Positions 1 through 12,007 of a DNA stretch of 64,000 nt are shown here, piece after piece. Every line of letters begins with the position of its first letter. Positions within the stretch are counted from its first letter, which is position 1. Position numbers and translations under genes: made by a program. This stretch comes from Sipunculus nudus (taxonomy: Eukaryota; Annelida; Sipuncula; Golfingiida; Sipunculidae), in the NCBI GenBank assembly GCA_026874595.1, contig CM049321.1, forward strand, positions 13,283,479 through 13,347,478, given 5' to 3'. The notes under the pieces were generated by a model. The model saw nothing but the letters and a program-made list of their open reading frames with translations, had not been told where the DNA came from and did no database searches.

Positions 1-342
1 TATTTTGATTCTTTTTCCTCACGGATCCTCTAAGACAGGCAGTCTTGACCTGTTTACAATATTGAAGACCTACCGCGGTGCACTGTGGGACGGAATCGCA
101 CTCTCCATGCATATGAAAGCCTGCTGTATGTCAGCATTCACTGCAATCGGGCCGGACCCTAAGACCTTGAGATGGTATCCAGCATTCACGACCTCTTTAT
201 TGCCAAAAGGAAAAGTCTAATAATAAAAATGACTGGATCTGTTCTTTATCTTAAGGAAAATACCTAGAAATCGATGCCATAAAGATCTATTAGGCTTGCT
301 GCTTTCCCTCATTCAGATGTGGTCAATTTGATTATATTGTAT
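1..342 (+). repeat. Left arm of a large inverted repeat
   Basis: This arm is almost identical (only scattered mismatches) to the reverse complement of 3620-3959, so the two arms face each other across ~3.3 kb. The arm is cut by the window start, so its outer end and any target duplication are not visible. Each arm holds an open frame of 71 codons (5-220 here) ending at the same stop; I do not recognise the peptide, and it may be non-coding. The high identity points to recent duplication or to gene conversion. A foldback element or a DNA transposon with long terminal inverted repeats would fit; an inverted segmental duplication is the alternative. Confidence 0.8.
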
Positions 343-755
343 CAATTGGAGTGTTTGTAACATTTCTATCTCTCTCTCTTCCTCTACCTCTCTCTTTCTC
401 GTAAATGACACTGGAAATTTATTTTTTCCTCTCTTGTTAAATGACACTGGAAATGATTTTTTTACTGAAAACTCTACATTATCAAAATCACCTGAAATCG
501 CTTTGTGTGTTTCTTCCTTCAATCCCCCTCCCCCAAGCCATATATAAACATGGAACATATAAAAAATGATTTATCCCGAATAAATATGAAAACATGACAT
601 TATAAATTTTTTATCCATAAAAATTCAGCAAAAATAACGACTTATACTGGTAGGAATACACCATTTATTTATACATAGTCTATAATAAGGCATACTCATC
701 TTTGTGGGGATATAAAAATAAGTACAATCAAATGCGCATAAAAGCTAAAAATGTT

Positions 756-758
<3 letters not shown>

Positions 759-840
<82 letters not shown>

Positions 841-844
841 GAGA
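759..844. repeat. (TA)n followed by (GA)n compound microsatellite
   Basis: About 42 bp of alternating TA (759-800) run directly into about 44 bp of GA (801-844). It lies in the interior of the large inverted repeat. Confidence 0.95.
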
Positions 845-928
845 AGGTAGAGTTACCCTCCGTTGTAAAGTGCTCTATGGCCTACAGACTAGGCAAGAGC
901 GGTATAACTCTGAAGAAAAACAACACTG

Positions 929-930
<2 letters not shown>

Positions 931-967
<37 letters not shown>
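931..967. repeat. (TA)n microsatellite
   Basis: Uninterrupted AT dinucleotides, about 36 bp, with a second shorter tract near 995-1009. Short open frames rich in Tyr-Ile across it are artefacts of the repeat. Confidence 0.95.
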
Positions 968-969
<2 letters not shown>

Positions 970-1009
970 TTCCATTCATGAGTCTCTCGCTGGATATATA
1001 TATATATAC

Positions 1010-2790
1010 TCTCACAATAAAAATACCAGATGATCAAATAGTTAAGAAAGGTCGGATACTTTATTAATTGTCACAAGAATTTAAGACTGTCGGCACCGGA
1101 CTAAACTGCACTGGAGAGGTAAAGTAGACCTATGTTTTACTTTATTCATAATTTATTTTGTAATTTCCGTAAAGAAATGTAAAAAGTCAGGGATATCGTG
1201 ATTCGGCTCAAGGACATAAATATGTGTATACTGCGTATAATACACATATACCTTAAGTCGCAAAGGGCCATTTATTTAAAAAAAAAAAAATAAAAAAGAG
1301 GCTCCCGCTGGTATTCCTGTCTATCGAGGAATTCCTGATACATGTTAGTACTTTAGTACTGGTCATAGAGAAACAAAATATAAGGTAATTCAGGTATAAA
1401 ATAGATAATTCCTCTTTAAATTTCTATTAAGAAAGCATATGAGGGCCGAAACATGCACTGCATGCATGGAGCACTGTCTGCATGCCGGGCGTGTGCGCAT
1501 GCCTATAGTAAATATCTATTGTGTCTATTGAAAATCTGGTAAAATGTATTTAAATAACAACTTACTTATACACTACAATATGTAAGAAAATATATTATTT
1601 ATAAGAACTTTATATATGCATATGCATGTTTATATATAATTAATTGATTTGTATAAATTACATATATATATGTTATAACATATAACATGCATATAATATG
1701 CTTGTTTATTAAATAATATGTTATTGTTCACCAAGCACAATCATGATTATTTTATGAAATTTGCGCTAAACAGCGGTACTTGTCTCAGACAAAAATATAA
1801 AATACACATAAGTTCTTCATCTTCCATAGCGATTCCACATTCCGCCAAGCATGTCTGTTTTGAAAATACCGCGTGACCGCTTGCGCTTGCCGCTCGTTTT
1901 AGCGCATGCCATGATTTAGAATGTATGTCAGCTGTAAAATAAATGCAATCCTTTTATATTTATATAAATGTTATAAGAGAATGTGCTCAGTCCGAAAACT
2001 GTTTTGTATGCATGTCATGTTATAAATAAAATGCGCTCCATCAACATTTTTTGTTAAGAACTAGATGTCGTCTACAGCGAAAAGCATGCATGATAATATT
2101 AGGCCTATATATATATATATATATATATGAGCTCCTTTCACACACACATGCACACACACATATTTATGTATGTTAAGTGAGAATTAACGCAATAACTGAA
2201 TTCCTGATAAAGTCTTATGAAAAAGCCTCTCAAATTTATAGAGTTGAGATATATACAATAATATACGGATAATATATACGGATAATAAGTTCATGGTTTT
2301 CTTGTAACGTTTATGTTAAACGTTATTGGTTTTAAGTAAAGATTTAAACAGGCCTTTTCATATTTTAAAATAAATACTCCCCGTTCACAGTTACCATAAA
2401 AACCAGCTCGTTTCTCTGTGACAATCGATATGCATCTTGTTTATAATCATATTGATTTCTTAAAAAGATTGCGCTCCTGTAACACGACGCTGTCTGAGTT
2501 TTTACCTCACTGCGCAGATGTAGGCATGCACAAGACAGCTTACAGACTTGACACATGAGACATAAATATCTCTACCGAAAATAAATTTACTTTTAGGTGA
2601 ATTCTCTTTAACTTTTCAAAAGTATATAGTCTTTAGATAAACAACATTTTATATTGGACAATGGACCGACCCAGCGGAGTTAGACACAGGCCGGGCCCCG
2701 GGCCAGTACATCTGCATGTAATGGTTAAAAAAATGACATTTGCAGAATGTGTATAGTGGTACAATGCAATGTTTGTGTACCTTGTCAAAC
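1010..2790. other. No gene seen; AT-rich interior of the inverted repeat
   Basis: I see no recognisable coding segment or RNA gene here. The stretch contains an A-rich run near 1279-1292, a short (TA)n tract at 2106-2128 and a (CA)-rich patch near 2141-2160. Confidence 0.5.
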
Positions 2791-2801
2791 GTTTAGTCTA
2801 A

Positions 2802-2803
<2 letters not shown>

Positions 2804-2852
<49 letters not shown>
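2804..2852. repeat. (TA)n microsatellite
   Basis: Uninterrupted alternating AT of about 49 bp inside the large inverted repeat. Confidence 0.95.
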
Positions 2853-2854
<2 letters not shown>

Positions 2855-3213
2855 TTCGCATTAATAGCAAGTACATTTGTGCATAATTTTGTGTTAATTT
2901 TGGATGTAACAATAAGCAGTTTTTGGCTATTTTGATCACACAAATAAGTAAAATCTTAATACAAAACGCCTAAAATAAGATCGTTTATATACAGTCCTGA
3001 CAAGACATTAGATTGATTAATGAGTTTAGCTGGCAAGCCAGCCCCGTTGACCTAGCGAAGGGTCACACTATCAGCTTTGTTTACAGTTAGTCACTCGCTC
3101 TGACGAAGGCTACAGGGGTAGCTGAAAATTTAGCAACAATCTGTACATGTTATCCAAATAATATTATTGTTTGAAATGTTGGCGTTGATGTCTCTCTTCT
3201 TTTTGTGTTCATT

Positions 3214-3216
<3 letters not shown>

Positions 3217-3273
<57 letters not shown>
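3217..3273. repeat. (TA)n microsatellite
   Basis: Uninterrupted TA of about 57 bp. Open frames on both strands across it encode only Tyr-Ile and are not genes. Confidence 0.95.
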
Positions 3274-3276
<3 letters not shown>

Positions 3277-3619
3277 GTTTATTAATGGTATACATGGGGA
3301 GGGTCTTCCTCCCATATTGAAAAAAAATATAAACTGTTTCCTCGAAGTTATGACCCGGCAGAGTGTTATAACGGAAAGACTCGATCCGTCGGTAAAGAAA
3401 TTTTGGGTGCTGTCTTAATTATTGAGCATATCACGTACAGGTATGCATTAAGAATTAGAAAGTAACAAACTGTGGTTAATTTTTAAATTTAATAGCTAGG
3501 GAATAAAATAATCTGAAAAAATATTAAAATTAATTACAAATATCTAAGAAAAATTAAGTAAAAAAAGAGATGTTCAGCTCAAAGGGGGGGGGGGGGCACA
3601 CCTCTTGATCCACCACTGT

Positions 3620-3959
3620 TATACAATATAATCAAATTGACCACATGTGTATGAGGGAAAGCAGCAAGCCTAATAGTTCTTTATGGCATCGATTTCTAGG
3701 TATTTTCCTTAAGATAAAGAACAGATCCAGTCATTTTTATTATTAGACTTTTCCTTTTGGCAATAAAGAGGTCGTGAATGCTGGATACCATCTCAAGGTC
3801 TTAGGGTCCGGCCCGATTGCAGTGAATGCTGACATACAGCAGGCTTTCATATGCATGGAGAGTGCGATTCCGTCCCACAGTGCACCGCGGTAGGTCTTCC
3901 ATATTGTAAACAGGTCAAGACTGCCTGTCTTAGAGGATCCGTGAGGAAAAAGAATCAAA
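3620..3959 (-). repeat. Right arm of a large inverted repeat
   Basis: Reverse complement of the arm at 1-342. Its inner edge abuts a short segment (3584-3619) with a run of 13 G followed by a GATCCACCACTG-type sequence that resembles a DNA-transposon terminus. The same 71-codon frame is present on the minus strand (3958-3743). The interior between the arms (343-3619) contains three long (TA)n tracts and a (GA)n tract, and I recognise no transposase in it. Confidence 0.8.
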
Positions 3960-6240
3960 ATATTATATTTTTGAAGTAGGAAAGTACAATCAAACTTGTA
4001 GACGGTTAGTAACGGTTCTCTAGATAAGCCAGGTTCAGTTTTTGTAAGCGATTAGGCCTGTCATGTCAGCGGAGGACCCCAAACCCATCGTTACATATTT
4101 TGTAACGATGGTGCTCTCATGATTTGGCAGATGTGCCATGGACCCTACGTGTCCGTCCATCAGGTCTAACATAGGACACAAGGGTCCAGAGATGGACTAA
4201 TCTTAGTGCTGTCCTTGATTATAAACATAACGAACAACTACCATATAGCCCCCCTTACCTTCCAGGGAAACGGCATTTGGAGTGACGTCATTGTCCTTTT
4301 TGACGTCATCACTCAGATGGCCATATCACATGCCACGTCCAAGTGTAAACATATGTGATATAAAAACCAATAAAACACTTATTCAGGGGTTATTTACGCT
4401 TGGATTTACACCAAAATTAAAATTTCTTGACATTTTCGCAATACCACCCTACATGATACATTTCAGTAACATCTGTTACACAGTCTCCAGATATGGCGCG
4501 GACATACACACTCACCCTCACAGAATCGAGTGAAAACAATAACCCTCGCTTCGCGCAGGGTTAATAAACGTTATAGAAACTTACTTTGTGAAATGAAAGT
4601 TTGACCTACGTTAATTGGGAATAGATAAAAAAAATCATTTTTGTAACATTTAGAGACGTTTTCAGTCAGAACATGCAAAGCATAGGTTTTAGGGCAAAAC
4701 ATCTATATACAGGACTAGAAGGGTCCTGTTAAACAGAGAAACAATATATAAATTCTATATCTAAGGTTTTTCTGCCTTTGATAAGGGGCTAAACTCTGTT
4801 ACAGATTTCATGCTCATATAATAAAAATGAAGAAATACAGTGTACTAATATATCGCTCATATATGTAAGTCAGCCAAAGTAAAAATCCGTGTGATAAAAA
4901 ATTTCTATTGTCAACTAGCTAAGTATTTCTAACACTGGCAGCTCCAAAATTTCAGGAAAGAATAAAGACAACATGTATGTTTAGAGTAAAACCCTTTCGA
5001 AATACCGCCCATGAGGTCACATTTGTACTAGCCAATCGCATCAGACCCACTAGGTGCACTGCTGTTTACTATAATGTCAGTTCTCATGCTGACTCAATTA
5101 TTTCCTGAATTATCTTATGACAAATTTTCTCTTATAATAGGCTATAAATTTTCCAGCATTTCATCATAATCTACTAAATCTTCCAAAATTTTACTGCAAA
5201 ATCGTGTTTTCAAAATAATTTTTATTACTGAATAATTATAGTCAATGAACCTCTTATTATTAAAAATATGCCGTTCTTTCATAGATCTGTAAATATTGTA
5301 TAGGAGTTGCACTTATTGCAGTCGTACAAGTTAAAATCAATTAAACAGACCTTAAGCTGCAGTTTGGAGAATAGATGCTAATGTTAATTTACCGTGTACA
5401 CCACGGTAAAGTATAGGACTGTGCTCCTATTGTTTAGCCTTTAAAATTCTCATCATATAACGTATAATGATTGCCGAATGTATTTTAGATATATAACAGT
5501 ATATTAGAGCATGTATATCATGGATTTTACGATTTACAAAATACGTTGTTATTATTAATTGTTATTATATTTTTTCATATATTTTTGTCTAAGGTCCTAT
5601 AAAATTCCCATTTGGGGGAGGGGGAACCTGGCGGGAGCCTGCAATGTATATCACATATTACTGTTATAGCCGGGACAACCCGACTCAGTATAGGCACTGG
5701 TTTTTGGGGTGGTAAGCCTACTTGAGTTGTGATACAAGCAATATCAAGGAATGCATCGTAGTGGTCTTACAATCATATTTTGGTAAACAGCCAATAATAT
5801 AACATCAGGCTACGAATGATGAATTAATACTAGAGAATACATGTGAACTCAAAACCCAAACTGAAATTCTGTCTCTATGTTAACGGGTCAGTTCCTGTTA
5901 CGCGTACAAATTGGCTGCGTGCGGGCCATGTTTGTATTCATCCGGTCAAAAATTCTACAAATATGCGGAGGGGTTTACCAATATGCTGAGTTAAAATGGA
6001 ACTCTTCTCGCTCATGTTTGGTGTTGTTGGAAAGTATACTAAAAAAAATAACGATAAGTCTGGTTTATGTCCATTGACTGTGTACACAGCTGTAGTGCAT
6101 GAGGCGTCATTTGTGACGAAAATATTTGCATCCTCAAAGAGACTTTAAGTGGGTTTCTCGCTGAAGGATGTAAAGGCACTCTGACAGCCAGTAAGCTGGT
6201 CGTAGACACTCTAATGCCACAGGGCTGGACCGGCGCTAAC
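3960..6240. other. No gene seen; contains short hairpins
   Basis: I recognise no gene in this stretch. Two small inverted repeats stand out: CATCGTTACA...TGTAACGATG at 4086-4110, and an imperfect palindrome around TTTACCGTG...CACGGTAAA near 5389-5410. A further short stem (AACCCT...AGGGTT) lies near 4542-4562. Any upstream exon of the glycosyltransferase at 6268 should lie in or beyond this region; I could not find one. Confidence 0.5.
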
Positions 6241-6267
6241 ATCACTGTATGAAAACTCTCTTTGCAG

Positions 6268-6728
6268 ATTATGGCGGTATCTACCTCGACACAGATGTAT
6301 TGGTTGTGAAATCATTCGACCCACTGAGAAAGTTCAACCTAACACTGGGACGAGAAAACCCGAACGCGTTATCAAATGGAATAATAATAGCTCGCCGGGG
6401 TGCCCCGTTTTTCCGTATATGGATGGAAACCTATCGGACATTTAAATCGAACGAATGGGGTGCGCATTCAGTGACAATGGCTGGGACGTTGCAGAAAATA
6501 TTCCCCGCGCTAGTTCACGTGGAAAAAGGGACCCTGATTAGTCCGAATTATAGACAGCGGAAACTTCTATTTGAACTAGGTTACGACTGGTCGAAAAATT
6601 ACGCTGTTCATATTTGGAAAAGATACCGATTTGTTCCTAATGGTCCGGAAGGAATTAAAAAACTAAACAACACCCTTGGACAACTGATGAGGCACGTATA
6701 TTTTGGATCGAAAGACCTGATTTTATGA
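6268..6728 (+). CDS. Glycosyltransferase, DXD sugar-binding type (GT32-like), 3' exon
   Basis: The translation carries GGIYLDTDV near its start, the DXD motif that binds the metal-nucleotide-sugar donor in Gly_transf_sug (GT32/A4GALT-like) enzymes, which are usually Golgi type II membrane proteins. Downstream blocks SNGIIIARRGAPFF, YDWSKNYAVHIWKR and a closing TLGQLMRHVYFG match the layout I know from uncharacterised invertebrate paralogues of this family. The open frame begins at an ATG at 6249, but the text just before the DXD block (CTCTCTTTGCAG, AG at 6266-6267) is a good splice acceptor, so I place the exon start at 6268 in phase 1, giving D-Y-G-G across the junction. The N-terminal half of the domain, the transmembrane anchor and the promoter are not found upstream. 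It could be the last exon of a gene with distant exons or a truncated copy. Family confidence is high; donor and acceptor sugars cannot be told. Confidence 0.75.
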
Positions 6729-7007
6729 AAGCTCAGAATCCATGACAAGTAGCGCTGCACGGGGACATATGTTGCTTCACATTGCCATAATATATATTCT
6801 GATCTTCTTTTTATGTTAATCCATATATCATCATATTTTACAAGCTGATTTGCATTTGTGAATATGTACATGTTTAAAAGAAAAAGAGATAATATTTGGA
6901 AAATTAAAACAAAATGTCTCTTCTCAGCAAATATTTTATGTGAAGAGAAAAGGCAAGTTTTCTTTGTTTGGGATTGTTTAGTAAATAGTCTTCTCCTTAA
7001 GTAGTCT

Positions 7008-7013
7008 AATAAA
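7008..7013 (+). terminator. Candidate poly(A) signal AATAAA for the glycosyltransferase
   Basis: The first clear AATAAA hexamer on the plus strand, about 280 bp after the stop codon at 6726-6728. The region is AT-rich, so chance occurrence is possible. Confidence 0.4.
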
Positions 7014-7019
7014 TATATA

Positions 7020-7740
7020 ATTATCTTATTTGCATATATAATGAGGAAGGGATCGAATCATGATTATCGTATATTTTTGTGTAAAATGAGTGTGCAGTGC
7101 CTGCACCCTGGGAATTCTGATTCCATTGAAATCATTTTCGCACGTTAGGAGGTAAAAATGTGTGTTATAATTAATTTTACAGCTATTTCAGGAAATTTTG
7201 ATTATTGCTAAAATTTATAAGGGTAAATTTGAGGAAATATGGAATACCGATGAGGTTATCATATTAATAGACGGGACAAAACCCAGGAGGTTTCGATTAT
7301 CGTCACTACAAAACCTTTCTTAGTTCATCCTAAAGTAATTGTTCCGTGAATTTGATTCCTGCTTTAATTATATTATAAAGAAGTATACTGACATATTGCC
7401 TGGGGACAGACAGGGTGATGTACTTGGAGTATAAATATTCCAGATTTAGTGAATATGATATAATATTATGTAAAATTAGGTTTATAGATAAAAATTTGTA
7501 ATATAACTTATGTAAATTAATTATATTGTCAAATTTGTTATATATCATTCATAACATGTAAAATTATTATATAAATATATGTATCAGATCATTATGATAA
7601 AATTAAATAATGATTCACTTTTCTTACTTGTCTATTATCCCCAGACGATTAATCCCCCCCCCCCTAAGAATAGGCCCCTATCTTCAGCAGCAAATACTGA
7701 CACTTGGTTTCGACACTGGTTTCTTATATTTATCAACTTG
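7020..7740. other. No gene seen
   Basis: AT-rich sequence with an 11-bp C run at 7654-7664. Short open frames here have no recognisable similarity. Confidence 0.5.
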
Positions 7741-8580
7741 AGAAACAATATTTTTCACCAAATATGGGAATATTCAAGGCAAGGCCACTCTCAAAGTAGA
7801 AGTCATGATCCCAATTTAAAAATACCTCATCCCATAACTTATATGTATGTATCTGCATAATATGAAGAAAAAAATCTGTCCATTGGTTTTTGACTTATAT
7901 AATGCTCACAGTACTGTCATGTGGCAATAATGGGGGTATTTAAAGTTGCGAAAACAAAAAAGGACAGAAGGTGGCATCACCAATTTCCGGACATGACAAC
8001 ACTATCCAAGATCTTCGGTCAACTGATTTTTGTATCAATCCATGCAAGATTTCTTGAGATATTTATGATATTATGTGATTTTCACCAGACATGGCAGCAT
8101 TCAAGGTCAAGGCCACTTTCATTGGAAAGGTCATGACCCCATTTTATAAATACATCATCCCATAACCCATATCTATGTATATGCATAATATGAAAGAAAT
8201 CTGTTCATTAATATTTGACTTATAATGCTCAAGGAACTTTCAAGTGGCAATGATGGGGGAATTAAACGGCAGGAACACAAGTAAAGGATAATTGGTGGGG
8301 TCACCAGTTTCCGGACATGACAACAAGACATGCAAGATTTCTTGAGATATTTAAGAATTTGTGTGATTTTCTCCCAAAAATGGAAGTATCAATGACAGGG
8401 TCACTCTCCTACAAAAGGTCACGACCCCATTTTTATAGGCTTCATCTTCTCACCCATATCTATGCACATGTCAAGTTCGGTTAAGATCCGTGAATTATTT
8501 TTCCGAGTTATCTCGCCTGAAATCTCTGCGGCGGCAGAGACGGCGGCGCGACCGTGCCTAAACTAATAGTATCCCGATTT
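7740..8580 (+). mobile_element. Tandem-unit non-autonomous element with CGG-rich end
   Basis: Three diverged tandem copies of a roughly 300-bp unit are visible from repeated phrases: a GGC(A)AGGCCACTCTC-like phrase followed by GTCATGA-CCC near 7775, 8100 and 8395, and an AGGTGGCATCACCAATTTCC-like phrase near 7970 and 8295. The array ends in a CGGCGG-rich patch (about 8527-8550) followed by a TATCCCGATTTT-type end. The architecture (tandem units, then CGG-rich tail) is shared with the elements at 12.0-13.2 and 27.0-27.7 kb. I do not see an autonomous partner. Confidence 0.55.
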
Positions 8581-9530
8581 TTGTCTGGAGATAAAATTAT
8601 TTTGTCAATATATGTACTTTTATTATCAGAACATCATGACAAAATCAATATTGATTCACTTACTTAGCCTCAATATATATTAAAGTAAATTCAAGTATCT
8701 CCATATATTTAAATCTCATTTACACAGGTAAACATTTACATGTTTAAGAGAAAAAGTGATACCGATTGGAATATATATAAATTTTTAATTTAGTTTGTTG
8801 AATTTATAAAGCGCCACATTTAAAGCTATAAAACATTTACAACATGTGTAATGCTAAGCGGAGCTGTGCAGACTAAAATTCACATGAAACATTCACTATG
8901 AGGTCAATTTACAAGATCCTAAAACAATTAATATTAGATTAAAACGGAAAATAATAAAATCAAGAACTGATTTAAGACTTCAGAGACTGAAGAGACAAAA
9001 ACTAAATTACATAAAAAGTGATGACAATAACATTTTATATGGTTGGTGTCTATATTACATATGATAGGCAGTTCTAAATAAATGTGTTTTTTATAAGATT
9101 TTAAATGCATTAATACTGTCTTGGCGTTTGATGTGTTCCGGAAGTTTATTAAAAGCGGCAAGCTAATCCACGTATTTCTACTTTTTTATAATTACTTTAT
9201 ATTAGATTGGCTCCCGATCTAGGCGGGAGGTCATGACCTGTGACAGTGATCGTCCGTCTTTATACTCGCTCCTGGGCCTATGTAAGAATAAAGTGGCCCG
9301 AATTCAGAATGAATATGAAGTTTCAATGAAAACTCGAAAATCCATGAATTTTGTCATTTTGTAGGCACTGCTATAGATAAAAAGATAAACATCTTTAAAT
9401 GATCCAGCTGACAAATAAGGTAAATTGAAGAAAACTAGCCCAGATCTTAAGAGTCTTGGCAATATATGCCTCAATAAGTAATGTAAGGCGTACCGGAAAC
9501 AGACCATATTTGCTTGTTCAAAGTTTTTCT
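8580..9530. other. No gene seen
   Basis: AT-rich stretch without a recognisable gene. It is followed by the 24-bp G run at 9537-9560. Confidence 0.5.
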
Positions 9531-9536
9531 GCGATC

Positions 9537-9560
9537 GGGGGGGGGGGGGGGGGGGGGGGG
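9537..9560. repeat. Poly(G) tract, 24 bp
   Basis: Uninterrupted run of G on the plus strand. It is one of ten G/C runs of 11 bp or more in the window. Confidence 0.95.
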
Positions 9561-9686
9561 CTCGGGTGTCTGTTTGCCGGAGTGATTTAAGCCATTGGAA
9601 GGACAAATTTGTCCGTTGTCCTGAATAGTTGGGTGTCCGCCCCAGGGGGGTGTTCGCAGCCTGGGATTTCACTGTATATTGTACTC

Positions 9687-9690
<4 letters not shown>

Positions 9691-9734
<44 letters not shown>
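9691..9734. repeat. (TA)n microsatellite
   Basis: Alternating AT, about 44 bp. A (GT)n patch follows near 9838-9856. Confidence 0.95.
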
Positions 9735-9737
<3 letters not shown>

Positions 9738-9859
9738 ATGCGTACATGTACTAAATATGCATAAATTTCATCATCCTCAGTAAAATATAGAGTAAATACT
9801 TCCTTCCCCCAGCCATAAAGAGGGTAGTGTGTGATTGCGTGTGTGTGTGTGTGTGCACA

Positions 9860-10440
9860 AACACTAATCGATTTCAACAAACCGTCTCAATTTTATCTTA
9901 ATATATAACGCGATATTTGCCATGATTTGTGTCAAAGTACACTGCCGTTATTCACGTGTTAATGTTAAAACGATGTTACATCCGTCCGATACCGGTTAAA
10001 ATAGATTAAGAACGCTGCATAGCCCTAGATTAACTTTTTTATCAGATTTTGTTGTCCATAAACTACCGCTCCGGACATAAAGGTCACTTTGGCACGTCGC
10101 GTATTTTTTACTATCAACCTTTAATCCACGACTGAAGAATTTGGAGTAGCCTTGTTCTCAGAGAAACGTACAAAGGAGGCACAGGAAGTGACGTGTGAAG
10201 ATTTACGAAGTGGAAATAATGGCCATTTGTAATATACCTCTAGGAGCATGAAAGCTTGGCCGCACAACGAGGGTATTCGCGGTGAACAAGCTTGTTGAAT
10301 GAACTGAAAAGAAAATTAAAGCAAACATACCGTATTCGCTTCAAAGACACTTAGCTGTTTGAGTATATTCTTAAGATTTTACTTTCTTCACCGTAAATAT
10401 ATTTAAATATATTCAAAAATTCGCATTAATTCCTAGTGAT
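9860..10440. other. No gene seen
   Basis: No recognisable coding region, RNA gene or repeat in this stretch. Confidence 0.45.
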
Positions 10441-10493
10441 TATGAAACTTGATAAAATACTTTTCGTATGTGCGTGTGTGTGCACGTGCGTGT

Positions 10494-10496
<3 letters not shown>

Positions 10497-10541
<45 letters not shown>
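10497..10541. repeat. (TA)n microsatellite next to a GT-rich patch
   Basis: About 45 bp of TA preceded by a GT/GC alternating patch (10469-10496). Open frames on both strands across it are repeat artefacts. Confidence 0.95.
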
Positions 10542-10543
<2 letters not shown>

Positions 10544-10647
10544 GTCCGTCCCATCGAACGATATTGAGGTGCACACTGAAAAAAAGTATATATTCTATAT
10601 ATTCTATAACTCCTTGATGATACCATCTATTTTTACGTATTTTGTAT

Positions 10648-10806
10648 GATAAAATGGACAATAAGGTAATAAAGTGATAATATAACACCTATGACATTAA
10701 ATAATTGATATCTATATAAATCTATATCTATATGATAAAATGGACAATAAGATAATAAAGTGATAATATAACACCTATGACATTAAATAATTGATATCTA
10801 TATAAA
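10648..10806. repeat. Tandem duplication, 86-bp period
   Basis: GATAAAATGGACAATAAG starts at 10648 and again at 10734, and the following ~70 bp repeat almost exactly. The duplication looks recent. Confidence 0.9.
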
Positions 10807-11085
10807 GGGCTAAAATTGCTGATGAATCAAACATATAGATGACTCAATGACTAAATTTTCCGTGTCTAATGTTTACTACATGAAAATCTCTACATGTGCA
10901 TTTCTTGGCAAATGTCCAACTAGGAATTAACTTTAATCTATCGGTCAAAGCAACTGTGTGATTTGGTTGAGGTGTTAACTTGATAATGTCTGGAGACTAT
11001 CGCTTATAACTGAGAGTGCCATGTACGAAATTAAGAAATTTATAAATTTTTATATCGATTTATTATCAATAAAACAGAACTTGCA

Positions 11086-11089
<4 letters not shown>

Positions 11090-11128
<39 letters not shown>
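11090..11128. repeat. (TA)n microsatellite at the left edge of the Penelope-like element
   Basis: About 39 bp of AT, immediately before the left terminal repeat of the retroelement. A matching TA tract (14987-15001) lies at the right edge, so the element may have inserted into a TA microsatellite. Confidence 0.9.
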
Positions 11129-11131
<3 letters not shown>

Positions 11132-11161
11132 GAATGCTTGTAGCCGTGTTTTTTCACGAGC

Positions 11162-11188
11162 TTTCGAAGCTTATAGCTTCTTCATCAG
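11162..11188 (-). ncRNA. Hammerhead-ribozyme-like core in the PLE terminus
   Basis: On the minus strand CTGATGA is followed by a self-complementary GAAGC...GCTTC stem and then GAAA, the order of conserved core elements in hammerhead ribozymes, which are known in Penelope-like element terminal repeats. One extra A separates the core from stem II, and I could not draw a convincing stem I, so activity is uncertain. Confidence 0.5.
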
Positions 11189-11219
11189 GTGTCAAAGGGG
11201 GAGGTATAGAAATCGGCTG

Positions 11220-11223
<4 letters not shown>

Positions 11224-11296
<73 letters not shown>
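11224..11296. repeat. (TA)n plus (GT)n compound microsatellite
   Basis: TA from 11224 to 11262 and GT from about 11267 to 11296. It lies inside the PLE left terminus; the right terminus has a shorter TA tract at the same place. Confidence 0.95.
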
Positions 11297-11298
<2 letters not shown>

Positions 11299-11640
11299 GA
11301 TAAACAATTTCTGATGACCATAATGCATGGTATGCAATGGACCTGTGATTGGCTACCATGTTGACCCAGATTCCGAGTGTGTCATTGTTATTTACCCATA
11401 ATGCTAGGTTATGAGTGTCCCGTTTATGTTGAGCTACCCATATATAGCGGGAGCTACACACATATATATCACCCGGAAGAAAGGTAAGCTTGAGAGACTT
11501 TCACAACACGGCCATAATTTCATAAAAAAACTGTTAAAAACAATGCGAACCAATGTACACTCGAACATTTTGACAGACCAAATTTCACACATGACTTGAC
11601 CGTTTATACAGACAAGTCGGACAACAAACACACAGACAGA

Positions 11641-12007
11641 CTTGTGACATCTGATCCATCTAAGGTTATCAACTTATCAGCTTATAAATTAACTGATTCT
11701 GAAACTAAATTACTCCCCAAGGGTCTCAAGTTTTGCCCGACTAAATCAATAGATATTATAGCGCTGTGCGGAGATCTAGAAGATTTTTTCTGGAGACTCC
11801 GCATGGCAGAATATTTTAGTAGAGGCACAGATGCATCATGCCACTGTCATACAAAATAAGAACGACTATGTTAAAGAAGCGTATCGCCAACTAAATAATC
11901 ATAAGTATTATAAAAAAACTAGAAAAAGACCCAACCTTACAATATCTGCAAGAGCTAAACGGTCTAATCTCGACATTACCTCAAGAAATACAACACCAAA
12001 CTAGAAT
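11641..12007 (+). pseudogene. PLE N-terminal segment
   Basis: The frame opens with NLSAYKLTDSETKLLPKGLKFCPT and continues to DLEDFFWRLRMAEYF, hallmarks of the Penelope N-terminal region. The next ~130 bp continue the linker in other frames (NDYVKEAYRQLNNHKYY, then LEKDPTLQYLQELNGL, then LPQEIQHQT) with a one-base slip near 11918. The reading then stops at the inserted element and resumes at about 13186. Confidence 0.8.

Larger units (their letters stand above)
11131..11425 (-). repeat. PLE left terminal repeat, inverted, with hammerhead-like core
   Basis: Read on the minus strand this matches 14697-14945, including GGTAAATAA-AATGACAC, ACCATGCATTATGGTCAT and the CTGATGA...GAAA block (core 11162-11188). 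A (TA)n-(GT)n tract (11224-11296) sits inside it. Confidence 0.85.

Noticed and set aside
9304-9880. Minus-strand frames with Pro-rich and Tyr-Ile stretches
   Set aside because: Caused by the poly(G) and TA tracts.
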